From Climacium dendroides (Eukaryota; Streptophyta; Bryopsida; Hypnales; Climaciaceae), in contig OX467092.1 of assembly GCA_950106755.1 (NCBI GenBank), forward strand, positions 11,656,001 through 11,720,000: a stretch of 64,000 nucleotides of DNA. The letters run 5' to 3'. Under the pieces are notes generated by a model. It saw nothing but the letters and a program-made list of their open reading frames with translations, was not told the DNA's origin and did not search any database. The translations under genes and the position numbers were made by a program. Positions 1 to 11,959 of the stretch are shown here, piece by piece. Position 1 is the stretch's first letter. Each line of letters opens with the position of its first letter.

Positions 1-1
1 C

Positions 2-1042
2 AAGCTCTTGCTTGTGGAACAAACGACCACGGAGACGGTTCCTCTTCCCCAACCAAGGACTGTGTGTGTTGATCCCGAGTGTCGTGCTGCGAATAAAGTC
101 TGTCACGACAATTGCGATCCTTCCGAGACGTTAGTTGGGATTACAGAGAGTGTGGCACGGAAGGGTATAAGTTTCTTACAGAAGGTTCTAGAAACGGTTG
201 CAGTGGGAGCTATGGATCTATCCCCCCTCGTTTCCGAACTCGTTTCATCCGAGGATAGGACCCCAATCATGCGAGCATTGCTCCGCAAAGACAAAAATTT
301 CGTCTTCTGCCAAAACTTATCTTTTGGGTCGGGGAAATGCACCGTCTGCGATCATCTCAATGAGAAGCACATTCGTGAGAGTTCCGAGATAAGAGAAAGC
401 ACACGTGAGGTCAGGGATCCCGCCATTGAGAAGATCCTCCAGGAAACGAAAGACAAAGCGGAGCAGAAAAGAAAGATGCTGAAGGTATACCGGGACAAAG
501 AGGCGGCGATCGAGGAAGAGATCGGCGTCGTGCTCAAAGCGGCGGCTTTGTTTGCGGGGTTCTTGGAGCAGAACTGCATCGTCACGTACCACAGCGCCAC
601 CGCGACGTACTTCCGAAATCAGATCTCGCAGAAAAAGTCGTGCGGCACCCAGAGCACCGCGGAAGGAGCTGAACAGATTGAACAACTGGAAAAGCATCTG
701 AAGACGTACGAGGAGAGGGTGAGCAACTTCAGAAAGTTGAATCGAGACAGAGACTCGAACGACCTGATTACCGAAGACAAGATCAACATGGAGATTCAGA
801 ACCTCTATGCTCTGAAGGAGTATGGTCCGACCTTGAAAGCGTGGATAAACGGGGTGGAGAGCCATTTTGCTGTCGGAAGAGCAGTAGCCATGGCGCAAGA
901 AGAGGTGGCATACACCATCCCAGTCAACCCCCAGCAATTGCGAGCAGGGGCAAGTACGACTGCTGGAGGCGCTGCGCAATCGGGAAACCTTTTTTCAAAG
1001 ATTGCGGGGACTTTAAAAATCCGGTGGTTATCCTCGGCGTAG
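2..1042 (+). CDS. AIG1-like P-loop GTPase paralog, 3' part only (cut by window start)
   Basis: This is the C-terminal 346 or so residues of a protein closely matching the full-length GTPase at 16330-18459. The frame is open through the window edge (AAG at 2-4 matches the YKLL segment of the full copy), so the GTPase domain should lie upstream, outside the window. Visible parts in order are the Cys/His motif CVDPEC with CHDNC, a variable hydrophobic stretch, GKCTVCDHLNEKHI, a Lys/Glu-rich coiled coil and a short Gly/Ala-rich tail. In the second Cys/His pair the residue after C is D (CDHLNEKH), where the full copy has G. The C-terminus differs from the other copy and ends shortly after the LKI motif. 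No internal stop or frameshift is seen. Whether the missing 5' part is intact is unknown. Confidence 0.85.
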   Translation, partial: KLLLVEQTTTETVPLPQPRTVCVDPECRAANKVCHDNCDPSETLVGITESVARKGISFLQKVLETVAVGAMDLSPLVSELVSSEDRTPIMRALLRKDKNFVFCQNLSFGSGKCTVCDHLNEKHIRESSEIRESTREVRDPAIEKILQETKDKAEQKRKMLKVYRDKEAAIEEEIGVVLKAAALFAGFLEQNCIVTYHSATATYFRNQISQKKSCGTQSTAEGAEQIEQLEKHLKTYEERVSNFRKLNRDRDSNDLITEDKINMEIQNLYALKEYGPTLKAWINGVESHFAVGRAVAMAQEEVAYTIPVNPQQLRAGASTTAGGAAQSGNLFSKIAGTLKIRWLSSA

Positions 1043-1989
1043 AAATCAATGAGTTGAATGAAATGACCCGCAGATCCTTGGCATAGAATTTAGTGATTTG
1101 ACATCCATGGCAGATCGAGCCTTAGTAAGTAATTCAACGAGGAACTTAACTTGCTAGTGCGCGCAGTTGCGAGTTGCCCAGCTGCACATCAGAATAATAT
1201 TCCAGCTGACAGTCTGAAATCGACCTACACAACATGTAGATCATTCACTATTTGAAAGTCCACATCTATGATTCCTGTTTCATTAATGCAGAGTATTTAT
1301 TTTGTGAAGTTCTCCTACCGCCCTCGTTGTTAATGAGTTTTCGTCCTGTGCAAAATATATTCATCTACAGATAGCATGGGTGCCGTGAACGACCTTGGAG
1401 AAAAGCAGATGCATGAGCTACAGAAATTCGTCACGTCGCTTGCGTTGTCGTTGTCTAGAAAGTTTGAACTATCATTCGTATCACCAATGTGTGTGTGTTT
1501 GTGTGTGTCCACTGTCACAGCTGTTACGCTTTCAGTCTTGGCATGCTTCTGTATCAAGTGAAAAGTTTCTTGCTGGCAATCGATCGGTATTTGCAGTAAC
1601 GCCAATTTGTTTAACCCGTAAATGGCCGAGGCCCCAAATTTTAGTGTCGACAACACTTTGAAGTTAGATAAAACGTAATGCAGTTGCTATTCTTAGTAGT
1701 TTATGTTTTTGAATTTTTTTTCTTAAGTCTAGTTTTAGCATCCCAAACTCAATTTTGAAAATGATTGATTATGATTTTTTTATTCAAGATTTGGTGCAAG
1801 GGTGTTCATTGGATTCTTGACTTTCTGTAGTGTTGAAGGCTCTTCGAAATGAGCCTTAAATACAATAGATTTTGAGGAAAAATCACATTAAAAATTCAGT
1901 TCAAAAAATTGTAGAGTAGATTTCAAGAAGTTGTAAATTGATTGGATTTATGCATGTTATGCCCCTTAACCTCATATCTTTTTAGTATT
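1043..1989. other. 3' flank of the first GTPase paralog, partly shared with the second copy
   Basis: No gene is seen. About 1235-1500 is recognisably the same sequence as about 18902-19140 downstream of the other paralog: shared blocks include CTATTTGAAAGTCCACATCT and TATCATTCGTATCACCAA. The duplication unit therefore extends beyond the stop codon. A short TG-rich microsatellite lies at about 1487-1510. Confidence 0.6.
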
Positions 1990-2215
1990 CAATTTTTTTA
2001 GATTTAACATGTGAAAAGAAGATTTCAAGATTTCAAGCATTTTTATCTTAGTTTCACTCTGTAAGTAATATTGTTGTGTTTCTTTTCCCATGTACTCTTT
2101 AATATGTCAAGTTTGAATTTGTGTAGTTACAATTCAAAAAAACTAATTAAACTAATTAAAAGGTTGGTGTTTTTATTCAATTTAGAGTAAATTTCAAAGA
2201 GCTCAAAAACACCTT
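1990..2215. repeat. Dispersed AT-rich repeat, copy 1
   Basis: This is a diverged direct match to about 7672-7915. Shared blocks in the same order include TTTTTTTAGATTT, the AAGTAATATTGTTGTGTTT block, CCATGT followed by CTTT, and AGTTTGAATTTGT. There are no coding features and no terminal repeats at its edges. It is probably an old non-coding transposon fragment or a local duplication. Confidence 0.5.
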
Positions 2216-3035
2216 GGGCAATTAGTAATAACAAATTAAAATATATATGACAAAATATTGACAAATGCATTTGATAAAAATAGAATTAAGAAATATTGAC
2301 AAAAGTGTGGTATCACTTTGTTATTGTCATATTATATTAAATCACCTACAATCCAAACAAATGCATTATATATAACCTTTACAAATTAATAAGTTGGATT
2401 CAAAAAAATTGCTAAATACAAATTTAAATGATTTGTATTAATTGTGTATTAGGGCAAATATCTTCAAATCTATTCAGTAGATTCAACAATGGTTCAAATT
2501 GCAATCTATAGATCATTTATGGTTATAAAAAATCTCAATTCTTTGATTTATTAAAAATCTTCAAATTCCATTCAAATTAATATTATCTACATTTTTCTTT
2601 CTATATAATTTTTTTAAAGCACAAGTTGTCAAATTTTTACAATACCAAGGGGGTGGTTTTTAAATGGCATACAATAACATGCAATAAACTACTCAAGTTA
2701 TCAAGGCTAAGAAAAGAAGTATAGGCAAGTTTTTAAAATGATCATAAAACTTACTAACTTCAACAATTAAGTCTATTGGGTGGTTAGCTTTTGATTCATT
2801 TACTTTCAACATGTAATTACTTTTTTGCTTCAAGTTTTTTAAGATTGTAGTGCACAAAGTATAATACAACATTCATGTTTGCTCATGTGGATTATGTCTG
2901 CTCATTTTCAATATATAATGCACAGATTGAAATTAAATGCAACATAGACTCAATTTTTGAAGTAATTGTATTTATCTATCCAATTTATTTATTTTTGAAC
3001 TAGTATATGTAATGTCGTTTACGAAGTTTAAGTAT
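2216..3035. other. AT-rich non-coding DNA, nothing recognised
   Basis: There are no open frames of interest, no terminal repeats and no RNA gene motifs. Homopolymer A and T runs dominate. Confidence 0.5.
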
Positions 3036-4650
3036 AGGGATATAAATTTTGTCCTCATTTAATTGTTACTTCATAAATTCCCGAGACCTTTCTCCCATCA
3101 AAAAACACTCAAAACTACAAATTTTATAGCAAAGAGCAAAATATTTTTAAAACTTCTTTTTTCCATATCTAACCTTGAGATCTGAGCTTAAGACCTTACA
3201 CTAAATTATTATAAGAATGTATGGAAAAGATTCAAAAACTTTGACTACATAGATAAGAAGATATTTGTGTGTAAAGTAAAGAAAATAGGATTTTTTTGCA
3301 CTTTACACTTATAGATTATTGTACGTTAGGATTAGATTTGACAACATATAGCCAAAACACTTTAATACTTTTTACATTGAATAATATCACATTTTAGTAT
3401 TTCAACATTAGGTCTATTAATTTTTTGTTTTTTGTCTACTAAAACTCTTTTTATTTTGGTTGGTGCAACTTTTTTTATTTTCTTGTTATGCCTTCTCGTG
3501 TGTCTTTTCTTAATTGATGACTTTTTTATTACCACATCTTGGTTGTTTTGTCTTTTCAAATTCATAATGATCATTAAATGTAGTGGAGTTTTATACTTAA
3601 ATATTATTTTTTTAATTTTTTAAAAATATTACAAATATTAGGCAATATAAAAGATTTTAATTGCAACTTTTGGTACATTTCACATTTTTACTTATAATAT
3701 TATAAGACTTCAAATATTTCAAAAAGTACTTCATTTATGTGTAATTTTAATCCTACTTAGAGTTAGAATATATAAGACTTAATTGGTATGTCCTTAACTT
3801 AAAATTTCTGCATTGCAAAATTTGAATCTAAATTTTTGTATGCTAAAGAATTGAGGTGAAAATCAAGGGAAAAAAAATTCAAAAAACTCTTTTGGTTTTC
3901 ATTCTTAAAAAATTATTAATCCTTAAAAGTCTAAAGAGTTTGAACAAAACACAAATGTATTATATAATATAAGTTCTACAACTTTTTTGGAATTTGCATC
4001 AATGAAGATAATGTGAAGCATGAAAAATAGAAAGTATCCATACAGTCAAAAAATTATAAAAACTATTTTTTGTTTCTCTTCAAATTAATTTTGAAGATAT
4101 AACTTCAAAAATTCACCAAAAATACAATTTCTATCTTTACCATATGAATTTTTTTTATTGTTCAAAATTGCAATTACTATTGATTTGTAAAAAAGTGCAT
4201 AAGATTTAGTAATGAGAATAGCAACACTTTTCTAAAATAGTAAGTTTTTCAACACTAGGTCTATTCTAAATACTATGTGCTATTTCTCTTATAATTTTTG
4301 TTTAATAGTAGCAATCTTAGTTTTGAATAAAGATATTGAAAGACACTCCAATATTTAAATATGGAATTGAAACTCATTAATCCAAATGAAAAAATTGCTT
4401 TAGTAAGAAAACTAAACCTTATAATGGAACTTTTGCTTATTTTAAATTATAAAATTGAGTTAAAAAAATGAATCTAATGTGTTATTTTTTGAAGACAATG
4501 CAACAATTACCACAAAAAAAAACAAATTTATAAATTTTACGTCACTAATCCAAATGGAATTAATATATGAAATATACAAAAATATAATCTATTAGTATTA
4601 AAAATTAATTAAAAAATTAATTTCAAGTTTTTGAGGAATTTTGTTGCTAC
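3036..4650. repeat. Diverged direct duplication, unit A (AT-rich)
   Basis: Blocks of this stretch recur in the same order at 4655-5420: the CATCAAAA(A)CCTACTCAAAACT-like block, GCAAAGAGCAAAA, the TTTTTTTGCACTTT block, TTAACTTAAAA, and ACAAAAATATAATCT. Unit A is about 1.6 kb and carries extra sequence relative to unit B. It has no coding capacity. The divergence is large, so the duplication is old. Confidence 0.5.
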
Positions 4651-4654
4651 CCTA

Positions 4655-5420
4655 CAAATAATTTATTGAAATTAGAGTGGCTTAACCCCTAAAGTAAGTC
4701 CCAAGGCCTTTTTTTTCATCAAAACCTACTCAAAACTGCCATTTCTATTGCAAAGAGCAAAAAAGATTTTTAAAAAGATTTTTTTACATACCTAACTGCA
4801 AGATCTTGTACTACACTATTATGTAAATGCATGGAAAAAATTTCATAAATTTTGACCATGTAGATTGCAAGATATTTGCATTCAAAGTGAAGAATACAAG
4901 TTTTTTTGCACTTTGATCAACTAGATTTTGGCTTTGAATCTTCTTAACTTAAAAGTTTTGCACTATTGATTTTGATTTTTTAATTTTTTATGTTGAATAA
5001 TTGAATTGAGAATCTAAGGAAAACAATTCAACAAAAAAACTTTTAATTTTCAGTCATTAAATTTTCTTTTAAGTTGAAGTAGGTTCAAGATTGAAGGGGT
5101 AACTAAACCGTTAATAGCTTTAAGATGGAATTGAAACATAGTAAATCCAATAGTGAGATTGTTTCAACAAGCAAATTCAACATTGCCTAACAATTTTTTT
5201 TGAAAAATTCTTAAAATTGCATTAAAAAATGAAGTCTATAAGTTATTTTCAGGAACATACTTAAATTGCCCCCAAAACAAGATTGTCCATAACTTTCTCA
5301 TCACTAGTCCAAATAGAATGAATCAAAGCTTTAGATGTAGACAAAAATATAATCTTTAAGAAAAAAATTAAAAATTAAAAAAGTGAAACTTTTTGTGATT
5401 TTTTTTGGACTACCCCTTGA
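4655..5420. repeat. Diverged direct duplication, unit B (AT-rich)
   Basis: This is the shorter partner of unit A at 3036-4650, with the same order of conserved blocks and several internal deletions relative to unit A. It has no coding capacity. Confidence 0.5.
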
Positions 5421-7671
5421 GTTGTTTTTTAGACTCATGGTAGCATAATTTATGTTTCCTTGCACCAATTGAAATAAAATTATATACCCAGAAAGCTAAT
5501 TTGATTTCCTATCTTCAAAAAAAATCCCAGGAAACCATGTCAAAAATTGAGATCACATGAGCCTATCTAAAATCCCAAAATCCCTTGTAGGGACTTTGAG
5601 ACTTTAGAGGGTAACTTCTTCTAGATATCCATTGAAATAAAAAATATATTCTTAAAAAAATTATATATTTTTCTATCTTAACAGAAAAAACTACCAGAAA
5701 TTGAGATCATAGAAACTTGCTTGAATAATAATAGGTTTATATTGGGAAAAAGACATGGCCAATGAAAGGTCATCCCAAGAAAAGTAACCCATCAATAGTA
5801 CATATGGATAAAATCTAGTTAGAATAGGAGACAAAAAAATCCATTATTCATTGAGACATACTCAACACTTTATTAAATTTAGTATTTCACAACTAACTAC
5901 ATATTCTAAAATTTGTAAAAGAAAGACAGAAGTATTAAAGTTTGAAGTATATCTCAATTTCAATTTTGAAAAACGGCACTTTAATTTATTTTGGAAGGAG
6001 AATTCTTTTGGATCTTTGTAGATAAATACAATTGATGTACTTGCCAAACAAAACATCCTATCTCAATTTCAATCTTTCTCAGTAGTTAAACTTCGTAAAT
6101 CTAATCTAACATTATTTTGTAATTATCATTTTTCAACAAATGCATGATTTCCATTTGTAATTTTGATTTTTTTTTCAAATCTACACTCAACCACCTGAAT
6201 TCTAGTGAGTCAAATTTTAACCCCAAAACATTAAGCTAGTCGCCATAGAAATCATCCATTTTAGTACCATGTGAATCATTTACTTGATAAAATCCAAGAG
6301 CAAGAGCAGTTATTGTACAAGACCTCCCCTTTTTACACAATTCCAAAGATGAACATCTGCACTTCCTTAGCTTATATAGAAGGATTCCCTGTCATCCATT
6401 GAACGCTTAGTGTTCACAACGATGTTACAGGGTTAAATAATATGTACATTAATATCACACTAGCTCAAACATTCCTTATCAAATCGTAAAAACAGTAAAT
6501 ACAGGCAGTAATTGAAACCATTGGTGTATATTTTGTTGGTTCAAGGAGAAAAGGACTGACCTTAGAAGTTGTAAGCCTCTCCTTCTAAACCCTCAACCAT
6601 TTAATTCAGTCCACTTCACTTTTTGAATTGTTTCTCCTCGTCTTCACTGTGTTGGGTTTCATTTCGAGTCATTATCAAGTTGAGCAACCATCATCATCTG
6701 GTTTGGAATTCAAATAATGTTTCAAGGCAACAGGCATTACATTCATTAGCCCATATGACACACCTTCAAATGTTGGACCAATTCCAATCCTATTCTGACT
6801 CTCTTCAGTACAATCATAATAATATTACCCATACCTTCAAAATGTTGGACAAATGTTAATCTCCAAAATTCTACAAACGCATTTCACTAAAGAGTATTTC
6901 TTGTACAATCATCCAAAAATTAAAAGCATCCTAAATACGGGGCTGTAAGGTAGGAAGGTAGCCGTAAATGTGAAATTTCCATTCAAAGCTTGACAGCTTT
7001 AGCTGAAGAATGTTAAGAATCATAAGCCACACGTCAATATGCCAGATAATTTATGGACTTTGAAAGCTTCACATGTTGCTCTGTAACAGAGCATGGAGCA
7101 CCAGATTTGGCCCTGCTCAGAAGAACCACGGTCCAGTGTTCACTCATAGTGCCTCAGAACGCTATTTCCACTGCAGTAGTGTATGCAAACACTTCCACAG
7201 ATTCATTCCAAAGTTTCAACAAACAATTCGGATGCACAAAATCCAAGTAATGGGAACAACATAAAGTATTCTCTTAACAACCACAACCGATTACAGGTAA
7301 AGAAAAACGCTTGAAGAAAAAAATTCCAGACAAATTCTCACGAACTTTACTGATTGCGAACTTCAAGTAAGGAAGCTCAAGTCTACAAAATTCCTACACC
7401 TGTATCTTTACAAATGTGAAAAAGAATCAGAATCAAACCTCAGCCAATTTACTATAGTGATTCAATTGCAATTAGCTTTTGCGATTCACCTATAATCCAT
7501 TTTAGTGATTCAACTTCAATCAACTTTGTTGATCCAAATTAGATCATGCACCCCATAAAACAGGTCCAATGTTTCATTTTCGTAGACCATAAAACATCAA
7601 ATTGAATTTGGAATAAGGAATTTTTGGAAGCGACATGTTTATTTTGGGACATAGGTAGTATTTTTTTGGTG
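5421..7671. other. Non-coding DNA, nothing recognised
   Basis: Only short chance frames occur here (for example at 6623-6859 and 7053-7264), with no family resemblance. I see no terminal repeats, tandem repeats or RNA genes. Confidence 0.5.
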
Positions 7672-7915
7672 CCCAATTTTTTTTAGATTTGACATGTGTA
7701 AAGAAGATTGAAAGACTTCAAATTACTTTCACAATTTTAGCATCCTCATGATCAAACATTATAATCTTTCAATCCATAAGTAATATTGTTGTGTTTTCTT
7801 TTTCCATGTGATCTTTGACTTGTCTAGTTTGAATTTGTACGGTTACAATTCCAAAAAATTAAACTTAACCAAATATTTCATTTAAAGCATATTCTAAGAA
7901 GCTAAAAAAAGGCCA
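7672..7915. repeat. Dispersed AT-rich repeat, copy 2
   Basis: Partner of the repeat at 1990-2215 in the same orientation, with several small insertions. No coding content. Confidence 0.5.
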
Positions 7916-8785
7916 TGGACATCTAGGGATTAAATTGCAATGTCTCTTATATAGTTGAATTACCTACCTTTCTCCTAGTTAAATTGATTACAACAAATTG
8001 CTCCAATTTACTCATCATGTTGTGTGGTCTGCTTCCAATTGAGAATTTAGCATATAGAAAGTTAATTCTTCTAGCAGAGCCTTTGTACACTAAACTTTCT
8101 AAAATTTAATGTCTCTACCACATCTCACACTAAAACCTTTCTAAAGCACATAAAAGCACATTTTTTTGCTTTCCCTTTGACAATGATTTTGTCATCTTTC
8201 CTTGAGCACACACAAAGAGACACAAATGGTTTCACATACAAGAAATGGTGAATATAAAGCAAACAATGACTTGGATTGATTTATATTTGAATTCCATTTT
8301 TGTGCACACGAGCTTCACTTGCATGGGCCTTCATTCCTTCAAAACTGTCCTACTGAAGGCAATGAATAAAAAAAATCAGGCCATTCAAGCACATGCAAAA
8401 AAAGAGATAAATGGTAAACCTTGTCCATGTAACATTAGAGAAAATTTGGGGTCTCTACAAGACCGTTTGACTTTAGACTAGTTACAAGAGGCTGGATTAT
8501 TTATTTATTTATACTTTGAATCAAATATTTTTCTTTTGAAATATTTTTAATTCACCCTTGTATGAAGTAGTGTTTTTTTTGGGCGATAAACAGACTAATT
8601 GCACCAAATTTTTTTGGTTGCACCAGGGTATATAGAAAAAAAAAGAGAAAAAAAGGGCGCAGAGGCCAGATCTGCCCCTCAGATCGGATGTTTAGGGCCA
8701 TGTCTGTGACTTGGACAGGTCGGGGTGGAGGGCCTGTCGCCACCTTCGTACTCACTTCAAGTTTGCGACATTGTTTCAAATTCTT
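7916..8785. other. Non-coding DNA before the hAT relic
   Basis: Nothing recognised. A purine-rich run at about 8635-8656 and a GC-richer patch at about 8660-8750 stand out from the AT-rich surroundings, but no motif supports a call. Confidence 0.4.
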
Positions 8786-10705
8786 TGTGCCAGTAGACCA
8801 ATGGCTGAGTTTGAGTCAAAATTCAACCTTTATTTGCTAGAAACTTCTAACTGTCCTACTATGTATTGGAGTGCCACTGCTAGGTGAGTTATGGCGGAGC
8901 ATTTGTGCAGGAGAGAATGAAGGCCATGATAAAATCTGCAAAATACATTGCCTTGTCGTGTGACGAAACTGCAGGGATTGACAATTGCTCATACATTGCT
9001 ATACACATATACGTCATGCAAGATTGGGTACGTGTGCCACTTCTCATTAGCTTACAGAAATTGGAATCCAATGGAGCAACAGCAGACAATTTGACAACCC
9101 TTCTCATGGGCGTAGTCGGAATTCGGAGAGATTTGGAACCGCTCGAAGTAGCGACGAAGCTGGTCTGCTTCGGAGCAGATGGGGTCTCCGCATTCCATGG
9201 TTGCCGCACTGGAGTGACGGTGCAACTATAAGTTTGCGCCACACGTCATTGGTGTCCATTGCATGGGACACCGAGTTAACTTAGCAGTTAAAACTTTGAG
9301 TCAACTTGATCTCTCCCATGCAGTTGAAGATCTCTGCAAGTTCTGTCATGCGTACTTTGCTCACTCCTCGAAACGGCAGGCAGAGTTCTGTGCTTTGGTG
9401 CAATTGATGGACAGTAAAGGTTTGAAGTTGTTGAAGAACGTTACAACTCGCTGGATTTCTCTGATTTCTCCACTACGGCATCTTCTTAGTGAATACCGCA
9501 GTGTTACTTCTAAGCTGTGACTTGATTTCGTAAACATGTTTCCGTTTTTAGTTTTGGTGTTTCAGTTTTGATTTGAGGTGATAGGGATGACAGCAGTTCC
9601 ACTCATGATGTTGTTCTTTTCTTGTAGCGGAGTCTACGGGCTAAGGCTACAGACTTGCTTAAGAAGATGTTGGATCCCTATCACATCGTAGGTATGATTT
9701 GCCTACTGCCCTTTTTGGAAGTCGTTGACGTCTTGATTCAATTTGCGCAGCAATGCGATGTGTACATTTGTGACTTTGTGGGTGCACTTCAAAAATGTTT
9801 GGGGAAGCTCTTTGAGATGTATAAAGGTCACGGCTCAACATTTTCTGGTCCTGAGTTCGTGCACTTCACGAACTTGCTTGAGCTCCACCATGATCCAATA
9901 ATATTTTCTTGGAGCTCCATGGACTTGAACGATGTCCAGCACCTTCAATTTGTTCTGAATGGGGAGGAGCTTCCTATGAGGCATGAGGGAGCGATCATCA
10001 CTCGGGAATCTTGGAGTTCCTTCATCGATGGTGTGAAGACGGAATGTAGTAGTAAGTGTGTCATTTGAAGTTGTCCAATTTTTTTTTACTTACGGGTTTG
10101 TTCTTTTTGGCAGCATATCATTGCGTGGACTCTCACGTCTCCTGTGGTTGCAAGTAGGTGCCGCCCAGTAGCTCATTGATGAGCTTAATAGCCGCTTTCA
10201 TGCTCATGGTTTATTGGATGTTCTTGGTATTGTATATCCTCAGTACTGAAGGCAATCAAATGCTGAACAAAGCTTTCGGAAGCACCTGGATGTAATTAAG
10301 AAGTTCTATCGAGAGCCAAAGTGGATTGGGGAAGATGATAACAAGTGCTTAGTTCCAGCACTCCTTGACTATTTCCGGTTAGAATTGCAGCAGCACTTGT
10401 TCAAACTGTCCATGCTTTCAAATAGCATGGCTGCCTTGGAAAATCCCCACTTGGCTGTGAATCCTTTGACTTGACTATGGTGGGTTACAGATGCCTACAA
10501 GTCCTTGTCAAATGAGATTCCAAAGTATGTCAAGTTGGCTAAAATAGCCATGATACATGTTCTTGGCAATGTTGAAGACGAACAATGTTTCTCGTCACTT
10601 GCATTCTTGAAAGATAAGCTCTGCAATTGGTTCCAAAATGACCACCTTAGCATAGTTGTTGGCATGCACAAGCAAAAGGTTCTCATTGGAAGATTTCCCT
10701 TATGA
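8786..10705 (+). pseudogene. Decayed hAT-superfamily transposase gene (ZNF862/DUF4371-like)
   Basis: Several frame-broken segments read as one hAT-type transposase. At 8884-9231 the segment SCDETAGIDNCSYIAIHIYV carries the first acidic catalytic motif, and FGADGVSAFHGCRTGV the second. After a +1 frameshift near 9230, 9236-9517 reads HCMGHRVNLAV, the conserved C-x-x-H block. The segment 9628-10068 continues with a helical region (LLKKMLDPY onward). At 10505-10705, VEDEQCFSSLAFLKDKL is the C-terminal dimerisation domain. Intron-like sequence may lie at 9517-9627 and 10052-10113. Stops between 10114 and 10500 and the frameshift make it a pseudogene. No TIRs or target duplication were found. Confidence is good for hAT, moderate for the subfamily. 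Confidence 0.75.
10052..10113 (+). other. Possible intron in the hAT relic
   Basis: GTAAGT at 10052 follows an open frame, and a pyrimidine-rich tract ends in TTTTTGGCAG at 10113. The 62-bp size is short but workable for plants. A second candidate lies at 9517-9627 (GTGACT to CTTGTAG), but its exon phases do not match as written. The copy is decayed, so splicing cannot be verified by frame. Confidence 0.4.
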
Positions 10706-11099
10706 GAAGTGTTTCATACAGTGGGTCAATCAAGCTGATAACTACCGATATGGAGTCATGGAGTAGCGTTGGGGTAGGTGCTGTCTTTACAGGGTTCAGG
10801 TCTTATCTTACCCAGGTTTCATGACTTCAGTTTAGTAGATGTAGTCTTTGTAGTTGTAGTTTTTGTAGTTTTTGTGTTGTAAAGTCTGCTAAGCTTTTCC
10901 TAGAAAATGCAGTCATTTAGCTTGCAACTTGCAGGTTCTATAATTTGCAACCGCAGCAGTGTTGTGTTCCTACCTCTGTATAATCCAACAGAGGGGATTG
11001 CACTTGTGACTTGCACTTTTGGAACTTGTGTATTCCTTGTGTATTCACTTTTTTCATATCTTATGTGCAACATATCTTATATTCTTATGTGCAGGTTCA

Positions 11100-11345
11100 C
11101 TTGCTCATGTGGTCTCATGTGGTATTCTCATTTTTTTTAACTTGCGTTGGAGTCGTCATGTGTGTATGCAGGTGTTTTTTCAAAGTTAAGTTCTTTCAAA
11201 ATTTCAATTCTGTTGTGTTCTGACTTGGGTGTCGAAGTGTTTGTGTGTGTATGCAGGTCTTGTTCCACAATTATAGTATTTCAAAGTTTTAATTGTATTG
11301 TTTTTTTACTTGGGCATCAGAGTGTGTTTGTGTGTAGGTCTTCTC
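11100..11345. repeat. Imperfect tandem repeat, about 83 bp, three units
   Basis: The GTGTATGCAGGT block recurs at about 11163 and 11248, and a relative (TGTGTGTAGGTC) lies at about 11330. Each is followed by a TTTCAAA and AATTTCAATT-like segment in the first two units. No coding content is supported. Confidence 0.5.
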
Positions 11346-11478
11346 CTTGCCTTCCCAACATAGAAGAGTAGTTTAGTTCAATGTAGGTAGCTACCATTAA
11401 GTAGATTTCAATCACCCTTGTTCATGTCGATTGAAGTTCTTTTCATAAACATGGTCAATACAGCCACCATTCACATTC

Positions 11479-11574
11479 TCTTGTATTTAGTTGTAGCCCA
11501 TTTTACGCCATCTCGTATTGAATTGTAGCCCATTTTACACCATCTTGTTTTGAATTGTAGCCCGCTTTGCAGCA
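11479..11574. repeat. 32-bp tandem repeat, three copies
   Basis: TTGTAGCCC starts at 11491, 11523 and 11555, an exact 32-bp spacing. Each is followed by CATTTTAC or a variant, then a CATCTCGTATTGAA-like segment. The copies carry a few substitutions. Confidence 0.75.
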
Positions 11575-11957
11575 TTGTTAAAAATTGTCGCCTAATTATG
11601 CACCAATCTGTAAATGGAAATTGCCAAACATGTTTTTCTAGGTTTTCCTTTGGTGCCACAGAATTCACACTAAACTCCTACTTGGAGCCAAATTTTGCAC
11701 CAAAAAAAGAAGGTTGTGCGCCTAACCTTTGCCACTTCCTAAAAATAAAAATAAAAAACACTGGTATGAAGGGTAAAATGGCCTTTCAGAGGCCCCAAAT
11801 TTTCTTCAATGAAAGTTTACTGATTGTAATAAAGCTTACCCATTGTCAGTCCAGAATATCATCACTGTATCATACTTTCAAATTAGAAACACGGGAACAG
11901 TTTGGGAGGCCACTCGAGGGTGGAGAGCATGGTCTGTTGTACAGTTTTAGGATCACC
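11575..11957. other. Non-coding DNA, nothing recognised
   Basis: A chance open frame of 136 codons crosses this region but resembles no family and overlaps the 32-bp tandem repeat. Confidence 0.45.
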
Positions 11958-11959
11958 TA

